DNA of 64,000 nt from Hyphomicrobiaceae bacterium. GTDB taxonomy: Bacteria; Pseudomonadota; Alphaproteobacteria; Rhizobiales; Hyphomicrobiaceae. The DNA lies in NCBI GenBank assembly GCA_022844275.1, contig JALHMB010000006.1, forward strand, positions 215,001 through 279,000, in the 5' to 3' direction. Both the position numbers and the translations under genes were made by a program. Below the pieces are notes generated by a model, which saw nothing but the letters and a program-made list of their open reading frames with translations, was not told the DNA's origin and ran no database searches. Shown here piece by piece: positions 56,009 through 63,878 of this stretch (position 1 is the stretch's first letter; the number at the start of each line of letters is the position of its first letter).

Positions 56009-56134
56009 ATGAAAGTCCGCAACTCCTTGAAATCCCTTCGGAGCCGCCATCGCGGCAACCGCCTCGTGCGCCGCAAGGGCCGGGTCTATGTGATCAACAA
56101 GTCCAACCCGCGCTTCAAGGCGCGCCAGGGCTAA
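56009..56134 (+). CDS. rpmJ: 50S ribosomal protein L36, zinc-free form
   Basis: 41 aa: [20 protein letters not shown] then [20 protein letters not shown] and G. The zinc ligands (Cys/His) of the short type are absent, giving the long C-minus form typical of alphaproteobacteria, where rpmJ is located alone and outside the spc operon, as here. The ATG is preceded by CTGAGG at a suitable distance. Confidence 0.95.
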   Translation: MKVRNSLKSLRSRHRGNRLVRRKGRVYVINKSNPRFKARQG

Positions 56135-56146
56135 AACTTGATCCCC

Positions 56147-56169
56147 TCTCCCCGTATAGAACGGGGAGA
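56147..56169. terminator. Perfect hairpin between rpmJ and the convergent ymdB-like gene
   Basis: TCTCCCCGT-ATAGA-ACGGGGAGA, a 9-bp perfect stem with a 5-base loop between two convergent genes. CTCTCCCCG-type palindromes of this kind are widely repeated in Rhizobiales intergenic DNA, so it may be both terminator and dispersed repeat. Confidence 0.55.
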
Positions 56170-56197
56170 AGGAGAAGAAAGCGGCAACGACCTTCTG

Positions 56198-57022
56198 TTA
56201 CTCCTCCCAGAAGTCGATCGTGCGCGGCCGCAGTGCGCCGCCCATCTGTAGCGCCTGGGCTTTGATCGCGAGGCCGGTCTTGGGATCGAGCTCCATCGCC
56301 AGCCCACACAGTGTCCCGGCCCCAAGCGACGGTTCCATTCGCCCCTTCGGGATGCGCGTCAGAAACCGATTGAGCGGCTCCTCGGGCTGCATGCCGAGCA
56401 CCGAGTTGTAATCCCCGCACATTCCCGCGTCCGACATGTATGCCGTGCCGCCCGGAAGTATCCGGTCATCGCTGGTCGGCACATGCGTATGCGTGCCGAC
56501 GACGCATGACACGCGCCCGTCGAGATAGATCCCCAGCGCCTCTTTTTCGCTCGTCGCCTCGGCATGGAAGTCGACCAGAATCGCGTCTGCGCCCGTACCG
56601 AGCGGACAGACCTCGAGCTCGGCGTCGATGGCGCGGAAGGGGCAATCGAGCTCCGGCATGAAGATGCGCCCCATGGCATTCATGACCAGCACTTCGGCGC
56701 CGTTGCGGGCCTTGTAGAGACCGGCGCCACGCCCCGGCGTGCCCGTTGGATAGTTCAGCGGGCGCAGCAGGCGCGGCTGGCGCTCGATGAACACGAGGGT
56801 CTCGCGCTGGTCCCAGCTGTGATTGCCGAGCGTGACCGCATCGGCGCCAGCCGCGAGAAGATCTTCGAAGATGGCCTCGGTAATACCGAAGCCGCCAGCG
56901 GAGTTCTCGCCATTGACGACGACGAAGTCGAGCCGATAGCGCTCGATCAGCACCGGCAGATTCCCGATGACCACGTCGCGGCCGCTGCGGCCGACCACAT
57001 CCCCGAGAAACAGCAGGCGCAT
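56198..57022 (-). CDS. YmdB-like metallophosphoesterase (TIGR00282 family)
   Basis: 274 aa. Metal-binding motifs are in order: GDVVGRSGRDVV near residue 7, VNGENSAGG, GNHSWDQRETL, DFHAEATSEKEA and GTHTHVPTSDD. The Bacillus homologue is a cyclic-nucleotide phosphodiesterase affecting development; the alphaproteobacterial substrate is not known. It starts one base after the cyclo-ligase stop and so is the last gene of the formate dehydrogenase gene run. Confidence 0.92.
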   Translation of the reverse strand: MRLLFLGDVVGRSGRDVVIGNLPVLIERYRLDFVVVNGENSAGGFGITEAIFEDLLAAGADAVTLGNHSWDQRETLVFIERQPRLLRPLNYPTGTPGRGAGLYKARNGAEVLVMNAMGRIFMPELDCPFRAIDAELEVCPLGTGADAILVDFHAEATSEKEALGIYLDGRVSCVVGTHTHVPTSDDRILPGGTAYMSDAGMCGDYNSVLGMQPEEPLNRFLTRIPKGRMEPSLGAGTLCGLAMELDPKTGLAIKAQALQMGGALRPRTIDFWEE

Positions 57023-57023
57023 T

Positions 57024-57632
57024 TCAGGTGTCCGGGCGTTGCCGGGCTCCTGACGGCGTCAGGACCCAATCAAGGCGCTCGTCATAGTCGAGATGGGGCA
57101 CGGCGTCGACCTCCAGCTCATCTAGGCCAAGGCCGATCGCGAGGATTGGTTTCAATGTCCTCAGATGGCGGAGCGTGCGATCATAGTAACCGCCGCCGTA
57201 ACCAAGGCGGTATCCATGCGTGTCGAACGCGAGCAGCGGCACAAGGAGGATGTCGGGAAGGACGACGGAGCGATCGGGGGCCGGCTGGCGGATTCCCCAT
57301 ACACCGGGGATGAGCGGATCACCGGGTGCCCAAGCGCGAAAAAGCAGCGGCTCGGCTTTGCCCTGCATGACCGGAAGGGCCAGCGAATGCCCCTTGGCCC
57401 TGAGCGCCGCCATAAGCGGGAGCGGCCAGATCTCGCCATCCATGGGGTAGTAGCCGGACACAATGCCGGTCGGGCGATCACCGAGCAGCGCCATGCCGCA
57501 GCGCACGAGCCCCTCGTTGACGCCTGAGCCGAGCTTGGCGAGCGCATCGGCGCGCCGCGCCTTCTGACGCTCGCGCAAGATGCGCTTGAGGTTGAGGCTC
57601 TCCTCAGCCGCGCTGTGCGAAGCGGTCGACAT
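57024..57632 (-). CDS. 5-formyltetrahydrofolate cyclo-ligase
   Basis: 202 aa. ATP-dependent conversion of 5-formyl-THF to 5,10-methenyl-THF. Conserved features: RQKARRADALAKLG near the N-terminus, the PLMAALRAKGHSLALPVM segment and the C-terminal signature YRLGYGGGYYDRTLRHL. It begins two bases after the fdsD stop and ends one base before the YmdB-like gene. Being at the end of the formate dehydrogenase operon, it links formate oxidation to folate one-carbon chemistry by position. Confidence 0.93.
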   Translation of the reverse strand: MSTASHSAAEESLNLKRILRERQKARRADALAKLGSGVNEGLVRCGMALLGDRPTGIVSGYYPMDGEIWPLPLMAALRAKGHSLALPVMQGKAEPLLFRAWAPGDPLIPGVWGIRQPAPDRSVVLPDILLVPLLAFDTHGYRLGYGGGYYDRTLRHLRTLKPILAIGLGLDELEVDAVPHLDYDERLDWVLTPSGARQRPDT

Positions 57633-57634
57633 TG

Positions 57635-57874
57635 TCAGGCCTGATGGGCAGTCGCCTGCGGTGTGGGGTGAAGCTTCCTGAGCGCCGCGAGCGCGAGTGG
57701 ATCGAGGCCGGCGCCGCCACTGTCGAGATGCTCGAAGATGCCGCGGCGCATGCGCGGATCCCAGAAATCCTTGATGTGCTGGGCGATCTGCGGCACGGCG
57801 CGCGCCTCGCCCTGCGGCGCGAAGGCCTTGGCGATCTGGTTCGCCATCATGACGAGTTTGTCATGCTGCTGCAT
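57635..57874 (-). CDS. fdsD: Formate dehydrogenase delta subunit
   Basis: 79 aa: KLVMMANQIAKAFAPQGEAR, VPQIAQHIKDFWDPRMRRGI and a final segment rich in Leu/Pro/Ala. This is the small FdsD/delta protein that accompanies fdsGBA and is needed for active enzyme in other bacteria, perhaps in cofactor insertion. Its ATG comes three bases after the fdhD stop, and the likely Shine-Dalgarno (GGGA, eight bases upstream) lies inside palindromic repeat B copy 2. Confidence 0.9.
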   Translation of the reverse strand: MQQHDKLVMMANQIAKAFAPQGEARAVPQIAQHIKDFWDPRMRRGIFEHLDSGGAGLDPLALAALRKLHPTPQATAHQA

Positions 57875-57876
57875 TG

Positions 57877-57954
57877 CTAGTGTCCCGATTCCGAAGTTCG
57901 CAATACCTTGATGCTGGCGTCCCGAGCGAACTTCGGAATCAAAAGGGACACTAG
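57877..57954 (-). repeat. Palindromic repeat B, copy 2 (78 bp)
   Basis: Read on the minus strand it begins CTAGTGTCCCTTTTGATTCC, like copy 1, and ends GCGAACTTCGGAATC then GGGACACTAG. It is the distal half of the composite unit. Its final TAG is the fdhD stop codon, and its GGGA is placed to serve as the fdsD ribosome binding site. Confidence 0.9.
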
Positions 57955-58872
57955 GAACCTAAACTTGCCAGTGTGATTCAGATCTAGAAATTCGCTCGAT
58001 ACCGCTCCGCGAGAGCTGGCGAATTTCTCGATCATCACACTAGCCGGCTTTCCGCTTTTGTCCTGAGCCGCAACGGCCTCAGGAATACGTTCTGGATGTG
58101 TGAAAATCTCGAATCCGTCCTGGCGTGCAACGGCGGCAAGCGTGATGCCGACAGCTTCGGCCGTTTCAAGGGCGAGTTTTGTCGGTGCCGAAACCGCGAC
58201 GATGACCGGCGCGCCCGCTCTTGCCGCCTTCTGTACCATCTCGACGGATACGCGGCTCGTCAGAAGAATGAGGCCGCTACGCAGATCCGTCCCGCGGCGC
58301 CTGAGCCCGCCAATGAGCTTGTCGAGCGCGTTGTGCCGGCCGACATCCTCGGCAATGGCGACGAGACCCTGCTCGCGATTCCAGAAACCCGCCCCATGCA
58401 CGGCGCGCGTGCGCACGTTGAGTTCTTGAGCCGGCGCGAGCGAGGCCATCGCCTTCATGATATCCGCCGCAGTGAAGGTGACGTCGCTCGATACACGTGC
58501 CAGCTTGGCGGTAGCGGCCTCGAGGCTCTCGACACCGCACAACCCGCAGCCCGTCGGCCCCGTGATCTGACGGCGGCGCGTAGCAAGCTCGATACCGCGA
58601 CCTTTGGCGAGCCACATCCTGAGCTCGATCCCCTCAGCATGCTCGACGACATCCAATCCCTCGATGTCCGCGGGCTCTTTGATGATGCCCTCGCTGAGGC
58701 TGAAGCCGTATGCGAAATCCTCGAGGTTCGTGGGCGACGCCATCATCACGGCATACGTCGTCCCGTCATAAACGAGCGCCACAGGCACCTCCAACGGCAC
58801 CTCGCGCTCCATCGCGGTGGCGGCAGAAGCCGTCACCTTGATCGAGCGAACGCGGGCGGTGGCGTCGGTCAT
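57877..58872 (-). CDS. fdhD: Formate dehydrogenase accessory sulfurtransferase FdhD with a repeat-encoded C-terminus
   Basis: FdhD passes sulfur from IscS to the molybdenum cofactor before insertion into the formate dehydrogenase. The sulfur-transfer motif is TGPTGCGLCGVESLE (C109 and C112). The normal protein ends after a 'FEIFTHPERIPE' region; here 276 residues of FdhD-like sequence are followed by 54 residues (SVMIEKFASSRGAVSSEFLD and on to SGH) encoded by the composite palindromic repeat, which also supplies the TAG stop. Total 331 aa against the usual ~270-280. It lies nine bases after fdsA. The core should function; the effect of the tail is unknown. Confidence 0.93.
   Translation of the reverse strand: MTDATARVRSIKVTASAATAMEREVPLEVPVALVYDGTTYAVMMASPTNLEDFAYGFSLSEGIIKEPADIEGLDVVEHAEGIELRMWLAKGRGIELATRRRQITGPTGCGLCGVESLEAATAKLARVSSDVTFTAADIMKAMASLAPAQELNVRTRAVHGAGFWNREQGLVAIAEDVGRHNALDKLIGGLRRRGTDLRSGLILLTSRVSVEMVQKAARAGAPVIVAVSAPTKLALETAEAVGITLAAVARQDGFEIFTHPERIPEAVAAQDKSGKPASVMIEKFASSRGAVSSEFLDLNHTGKFRFLVSLLIPKFARDASIKVLRTSESGH
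57968..58043 (-). repeat. Palindromic repeat A, copy 2 (76 bp)
   Basis: On the minus strand it begins CTAGTGTGATGATCGAG, continues AAATTCGC, and ends with GAATCACACTGG. About eight positions differ from copy 1 at 25567-25642, mostly in the loop. A 13-base spacer (57955-57967), itself similar to the spacer at locus 1, separates it from repeat B copy 2. It lies within the fdhD reading frame. Confidence 0.9.
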
Positions 58873-58881
58873 TGCATCACG

Positions 58882-61764
58882 CTATTCCGCAGCCTCGACG
58901 GCTGCAATCCGCCGGCTCGCCTGCGCAAAGGCCTCATAGTCCTCCTGGTATTGCGTCGGGCCGTTGGAGAGGCCGACCTGTACGGCCGTCACCTTGTACT
59001 CGGGGCAGTTGGTTGCCCAGTCGGAGAATTCGGTCGTGATGACGTTCGCCTGGGTCATGGGATGGTGGAAGGTCGTGTAGACGACGCCAGGCGCCACGCG
59101 ATCCGTAATGAGCGCGCGCAGGGCCGTCTCGCCTGCCCGCGACTGGATGCGCACCCAATCACCTTCCTTGATGCCACGCTGCTCGGCATCGTGCGGATGG
59201 ATCTCTAGGCGGTCCTCCTCGTGCCAGACGACGTTCTCCGTCCGCCGCGTCTGTGCGCCGACATTGTACTGCGAGAGAGTGCGCCCCGTGGTCAGCAGCA
59301 GCGGGAAGCGCGGTCCCGTGCGCTCGTCCGTCGGCACGTACTCGGTGAGCACGAACTTGCCCTTGCCGCGCGCGAACGTCGTCGCGTGCATGATGGGCGA
59401 GCCTTCGGGGTTGGCGTCGTTGCAGGGCCACTGCACGGAGCCCATTTCCTCGATCTTCTTGAAGCTCACGTTTTTGAAGGTCGGCGTCAGCGCCGCGATC
59501 TCGTCCATGACCTGGCTTGGATGCGTGTAGTTCCAGTCGAGCCCGACGGCTTTGGCGATAAGCTGCGTGATTTCCCAATCGGCATAGCCGCCGTTGCGTG
59601 GCGTCATCACCTTGCGCACGAGCTGGATCCGTCGCTCGGCGTTCGTGAACGTGCCGTCCTTCTCCAGGAAGGTCGAGCCGGGCAGGAAGACGTGCGCGTA
59701 GTTCGCCGTCTCATTGAGGAACAGATCCTGCACGACCACGCATTCCATGGCCGCGAGACCCGCCGAGACGTGCGAGGTGTTGGGATCGGACTGCAGAATG
59801 TCCTCGCCCTGGATATAGATGGCCTTGAACGTGCCTTCCACGGCCGCGTCGAGCATGTTGGGAATGCGCAGGCCCGGCTCCGGATTGAGCTTCGCGCCCC
59901 AGAACTCCTCAAACATCGTGCGCGTCGTGTCGTCGGAGATGTGGCGATAGCCCGAAAGCTCGTGCGGGAAGGAGCCCATGTCGCAGGCACCCTGCACGTT
60001 GTTCTGGCCGCGCAGCGGGTTCACGCCGACGCCGCGACGACCGAGGTTGCCGGTCACCATGGCGAGGTTCGCGATGGCCATGACCGTCGTCGAGCCCTGG
60101 CTGTGCTCGGTAACGCCAAGACCGTAGTAGATGGCCGCATTGCCGCCCGTCGCGTAAAGGCGCGCAGCAGCGCGCAGCTCGGCCGGATCGACACCCGTGA
60201 ACTTCGCTGTCGCCTCCGGGGAATGGCGCTCCTCGGCGACGAAGGCCGCCCATTCCTGGAATTCGTCCATCTCGCAACGCTCGCGAACGAACTTCTCGTT
60301 GACGAGACCTTCGGTGACAATCACATGCGCCATAGCCGTGAGGACAGCCACGTTCGTGCCCGGCAGAAGCGGCAGATGATGCGCCGCCTCGATGTGGGCC
60401 GAGCGCACGAGGTCAATGCGACGCGGATCGACCACAATCAGCTTGGCGCCCTCGCGCAGCCGCTTCTTCATGCGGCTCGCGAACACCGGGTGACCGTCCG
60501 TCGGGTTGGCGCCGATGACCATCATGACATCCGAATCTTCGACCGAATCGAAGTCCTGCGTGCCAGCGGAGGTTCCGAACGCGGTCTTGAGCCCGTAGCC
60601 GGTCGGCGAATGGCAAACACGCGCGCACGTGTCGACGTTGTTCACGCCGAAGCCGGCGCGGATCAGCTTCTGTATGAGGAAGGTCTCCTCGTTCGTGCAA
60701 CGCGAGGACGTGATGCCGCCGACCGCATCGCGGCCGTACTGGAACTGAATGCGCTTGAACTCGGAAGCGACGCGACCGATGGCCTCTTCCCACGTCGTCT
60801 CGCGCCAAGGATCGGTGATCTTGTCACGCACCATGGGCTTCGTGATGCGCTCCTTGTGGGTCGCATAACCCCAGGCAAAGCGGCCCTTTACGCAAGAGTG
60901 CCCGCGGTTGGCCTTGCCATCCTTGTAGGGGACCATGCGCACGACTTCCTCGCCGCGCATCTCCGCCTTGAAGGAGCAGCCGACACCGCAATAGGCGCAC
61001 GTCGTGACGACCGAGTGCTCGGGCTGGCCGATGTCGATGAGCGACTTCTCGCTGAGCGTCGCCGTCGGGCAAGCCTGGACGCAGGCGCCGCACGAAACGC
61101 ACTCGCTGTCGAGGAAGTTCTCCGACATGCCGGCCGCGACGCGGCTCTCGAAGCCACGCCCCGCGATCGTCAACGCGAACGTGCCCTGCACTTCCTCGCA
61201 GGCGCGCACGCAACGATTGCAGACAATGCACTTCGAGGGATCATACGTGAAGTACGGGTTGCTGGTATCCTTCGGCATCCAGGCGTCGTTCGCCGTGCCG
61301 TCCTTGGCCTTCGCGAACACATGGTTGGCGCCGTCATAGCCATAGCGCACGTCGCGCAGGCCGACCGCGCCCGCCATATCCTGCAGCTCGCAGTCGCCAT
61401 TCGCCGCGCATGTCAGGCAGTCGAGCGGATGGTCGGAAATGTAGAGCTCCATGACGCCGCGACGGAGCTGCTTCAGGCGCGAGTTCTGCGTGTGGACGAC
61501 GAGGCCGTTCATGGCTGGCGTCGTGCAGGAGGCAGGCGTGCCGGCGCGACCTTCGATCTCGACGAGACAGAGACGGCAGGAGCCGAAAGCCTCGACGCTG
61601 TCTGTTGCGCAGAGCTTCGGGATCTTGGTGCCGACCTCCATGGCGGCGCGCATGATCGACGTGCCCTCGGGCACCGTCACCTCGACGCCGTCGATGGTCA
61701 GCGTGACCATCTTCTCGGATTTCGAAGCGGGCGTTCCGTAGTCGATCTCGTTAACGAGCGTCAT
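58882..61764 (-). CDS. fdsA: NAD-dependent formate dehydrogenase, catalytic alpha subunit (molybdenum)
   Basis: 960 aa from the ATG at 61764 (MTLVNEIDYGTPASKSEKMV). N-terminal NuoG-like part: [2Fe-2S] domain (GSCRLCLVEIEG), DHPLDCLTCAANGDCE, and two ferredoxin-type clusters (CIVCNRCVRACEE and CVSCGACVQACP). Then the Mo-bis-MGD domain with its own [4Fe-4S] (CAYCGVGCSF) and the active-site Cys-His pair in CARVCHSPTGYGL; it is a Cys, not a selenocysteine, enzyme. The C-terminal domain binds the pterin. Oxidises formate to CO2 in the cytosol and passes electrons to FdsB. Confidence 0.97.
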   Translation of the reverse strand: MTLVNEIDYGTPASKSEKMVTLTIDGVEVTVPEGTSIMRAAMEVGTKIPKLCATDSVEAFGSCRLCLVEIEGRAGTPASCTTPAMNGLVVHTQNSRLKQLRRGVMELYISDHPLDCLTCAANGDCELQDMAGAVGLRDVRYGYDGANHVFAKAKDGTANDAWMPKDTSNPYFTYDPSKCIVCNRCVRACEEVQGTFALTIAGRGFESRVAAGMSENFLDSECVSCGACVQACPTATLSEKSLIDIGQPEHSVVTTCAYCGVGCSFKAEMRGEEVVRMVPYKDGKANRGHSCVKGRFAWGYATHKERITKPMVRDKITDPWRETTWEEAIGRVASEFKRIQFQYGRDAVGGITSSRCTNEETFLIQKLIRAGFGVNNVDTCARVCHSPTGYGLKTAFGTSAGTQDFDSVEDSDVMMVIGANPTDGHPVFASRMKKRLREGAKLIVVDPRRIDLVRSAHIEAAHHLPLLPGTNVAVLTAMAHVIVTEGLVNEKFVRERCEMDEFQEWAAFVAEERHSPEATAKFTGVDPAELRAAARLYATGGNAAIYYGLGVTEHSQGSTTVMAIANLAMVTGNLGRRGVGVNPLRGQNNVQGACDMGSFPHELSGYRHISDDTTRTMFEEFWGAKLNPEPGLRIPNMLDAAVEGTFKAIYIQGEDILQSDPNTSHVSAGLAAMECVVVQDLFLNETANYAHVFLPGSTFLEKDGTFTNAERRIQLVRKVMTPRNGGYADWEITQLIAKAVGLDWNYTHPSQVMDEIAALTPTFKNVSFKKIEEMGSVQWPCNDANPEGSPIMHATTFARGKGKFVLTEYVPTDERTGPRFPLLLTTGRTLSQYNVGAQTRRTENVVWHEEDRLEIHPHDAEQRGIKEGDWVRIQSRAGETALRALITDRVAPGVVYTTFHHPMTQANVITTEFSDWATNCPEYKVTAVQVGLSNGPTQYQEDYEAFAQASRRIAAVEAAE

Positions 61765-61768
61765 CTGT

Positions 61769-63343
61769 TCACTCCGCGGCCTGCGGGAATCGGCGAACCC
61801 GACGGAAATCATCGGGGAAATGCGTGAGCGCACTCATGACCGGGTACGGTGTAAACCCGCCAAGAGCGCACAAGGATCCGAACTTCATGGTGTTGCAGAG
61901 GTCGGTGACGAGCGCGAGATGATCGTCCGCGCTATCGCCGGCCATGATCTTGTCGATCGTCTCGACGCCACGCGTCGAGCCGATGCGGCAGGGCGTGCAC
62001 TTGCCGCAGCTCTCGATGGCGCAGAACTCGAAGGCGAAACGCGCCTGCTTGGCCATGTCGGCCGTGTCATCGAACACTGTGATGCCGCCGTGACCGATGA
62101 GGCCATTCTTCGCGGTGAAAGCCTCGTAGTCGAAGGGTGTGTCGAAGAGTGCACGCGGGAAGTAGGCGCCGAGCGGGCCGCCGACCTGCACGGCCTTGAC
62201 CGGGCGACCGCTGAACGTCCCGCCGCCGACATCGTCGACAAGCTCGCCGAGCGTCATGCCGAAGGCCGTCTCAAAGAGACCGCCGTGCTTGACGTTGCCC
62301 GCGAGCTGAATGGGCATGGTGCCGCGCGAGCGCCCCATGCCGAGATCGGCATAGACCTTGGCGCCTTCCGAAAGAATGAAGGGCACGGCCGCCAGTGACA
62401 GCACGTTGTTGATGACCGTCGGGCGGCCGAACAGACCCTTGTGCGCCGGCAGCGGCGGCTTGGCGCGCACGATGCCGCGCTTACCCTCGATGCTGTCGAG
62501 AAGTGCCGTCTCCTCGCCGCAGACATAGGCGCCGGCGCCCGTGCGCACATCGAGATCGAAAGCCTGCTTCGATGCCGCGACGCTCGCGCCGAGCAAACCT
62601 GCCTTGCGCGCGATGCCAATCGCTTCCTTCAGCGTCGCGATCGCGTGCGGGTATTCCGAGCGGACATAGATGTAGCCCTTGGTCGCGCCGACGGCGAGGC
62701 CGGCAATGGTCATGCCTTCGATGAGCAGGAAGGGATCGCCTTCCATGATCATGCGGTCGGCGAAGGTCGCGCTGTCGCCTTCGTCGGCATTACAGACGAT
62801 GTACTTCTGCTCGCCGGGCGTATCGTGGACCGTCTTCCACTTGATGCCTGTCGGGAAGCCCGCACCGCCACGTCCGCGCAAGCCGGACTTCGCGACGACA
62901 TCGACGATGCCCGCACCGCCGAGCCCGAGGGCCTGTTCAAGACCGACGTAACCACCGTGCGCACGATAGTCGTCGAGCGAGAGCGGATCGATGATCCCAC
63001 AGCGGGCGAACGTGAGCCGCGTCTGCCGGGCAAAGAAGCCGATCTGCTCGACGGGACCGAGCGTCCTTGCGTGCAGCCCCATGGTCGCCGGATCGCCATC
63101 GAGCAGGCCCGCGGCGACGAGACCCGGCACATCGTCGGCATCGACCGGTCCGAAGCCATGGCGCACACCCTGGCTCTCGACTTCGAGCAGCGGCTCCAGC
63201 CACATCATGCCGCGCGAGCCCGTGCGGACAATCTCGATCGCGCGGCCCGCGACCTGCGCCGCCTTGGCAAGTGCCGTTGCTACCTGGTCAGCACCGACCG
63301 CGATTGCGGCGGCATCTCTGGGAATGAAGAAGCGAACTGTCAT
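61769..63343 (-). CDS. fdsB: Formate dehydrogenase beta subunit (FMN/NAD-binding, NuoF-like)
   Basis: 524 aa. An N-terminal thioredoxin-like [2Fe-2S]-type fold without obvious ligands is followed by the NADH/FMN domain (GLRGRGGAGFPTGIKWKTVH; GAGAYVCGEETALLDSIEGK) and the C-terminal [4Fe-4S] motif ESCGKCTPCRIGSTRG. It accepts electrons from FdsA and reduces NAD+. The ATG overlaps the fdsG stop by four bases, and the fdsA start follows after four bases. Confidence 0.96.
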   Translation of the reverse strand: MTVRFFIPRDAAAIAVGADQVATALAKAAQVAGRAIEIVRTGSRGMMWLEPLLEVESQGVRHGFGPVDADDVPGLVAAGLLDGDPATMGLHARTLGPVEQIGFFARQTRLTFARCGIIDPLSLDDYRAHGGYVGLEQALGLGGAGIVDVVAKSGLRGRGGAGFPTGIKWKTVHDTPGEQKYIVCNADEGDSATFADRMIMEGDPFLLIEGMTIAGLAVGATKGYIYVRSEYPHAIATLKEAIGIARKAGLLGASVAASKQAFDLDVRTGAGAYVCGEETALLDSIEGKRGIVRAKPPLPAHKGLFGRPTVINNVLSLAAVPFILSEGAKVYADLGMGRSRGTMPIQLAGNVKHGGLFETAFGMTLGELVDDVGGGTFSGRPVKAVQVGGPLGAYFPRALFDTPFDYEAFTAKNGLIGHGGITVFDDTADMAKQARFAFEFCAIESCGKCTPCRIGSTRGVETIDKIMAGDSADDHLALVTDLCNTMKFGSLCALGGFTPYPVMSALTHFPDDFRRVRRFPQAAE

Positions 63344-63816
63344 GCCCCGGCCTCCTTCAGCAGAGCATCGAGCCGTTCGGCGGTCATGCGGCCGACGACG
63401 CGGCCGTCGATCATGGCCGATGGCGCCGTCGCGCAGAGACCGAGGCAGTAGATCGGCTCAAGCGTCACGCGACCGTCGGCGCTCGTCTCGCCGCAGGACA
63501 CGCCGAGGCGATGCTCAGCCAGCTCGACAATGGCCTCGCCGCCCATGGACTGGCAGGCCTCGGCCCGGCAGAGCTTCAGCACGTGGCGGCCAGCCGGCTT
63601 GGCGCGGAAGTCATGGTAGAAAGTGACGACGCCATGCACCTCGGCGCGGGAGAGGTTCAGCGCCTGGGCCAACACCGGCACCACAGCCTCCGGCACATAG
63701 CCGAGTGCGGACTGAACATCGTGCAGGATTTCGATCAGCTCGTCGGGACGGTTGCCGTGTTCGGCGGCAATGGCCCGCGCGGTCTCATCGGCAGTCGTAT
63801 CAGGCATAAAGGGCAC
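63340..63816 (-). CDS. fdsG: Formate dehydrogenase gamma subunit (NuoE-like)
   Basis: 158 aa. The four [2Fe-2S] cysteines are in KLCRAEACQSMGG and IYCLGLCATAPSAMI. The N-terminus DELIEILHDVQSALGYVPEA and the FYHDFRAKPAGRH segment are typical of NuoE/FdsG. First gene of the fdsGBA-fdhD-fdsD operon, with GGAAAGG upstream of the ATG and a symmetric site in the promoter region. Confidence 0.96.
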   Translation of the reverse strand: MPFMPDTTADETARAIAAEHGNRPDELIEILHDVQSALGYVPEAVVPVLAQALNLSRAEVHGVVTFYHDFRAKPAGRHVLKLCRAEACQSMGGEAIVELAEHRLGVSCGETSADGRVTLEPIYCLGLCATAPSAMIDGRVVGRMTAERLDALLKEAGA

Positions 63817-63846
63817 CTTTCCGAGCGGCGCTCATGGCGCCTAAAC

Positions 63847-63878
63847 CTTTCATCCGTCGCATTAATTTCGGATGAAAG
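63847..63878. promoter_or_regulatory. Palindromic site upstream of the fds operon
   Basis: CTTTCATCCG (63847-63856) and CGGATGAAAG (63869-63878) form a perfect 10-bp inverted repeat with a 12-base A/T-rich centre, 31-62 bases upstream of the fdsG ATG. The size and symmetry fit a regulator operator; a LysR-type FdsR often controls fds genes in other bacteria. The bases from here to the right edge contain no gene that I can support. Confidence 0.5.

Noticed and set aside
57600-57640. 6S RNA gene next to the cyclo-ligase
   Set aside because: 6S RNA often lies beside this gene, but here fdsD ends only two bases before the cyclo-ligase start, leaving no room.
59221-61827. 868-codon open frame antisense to fdsA
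   Set aside because: The reverse strand encodes a complete formate dehydrogenase subunit; the antisense product is Arg/Ala/His-rich without motifs.
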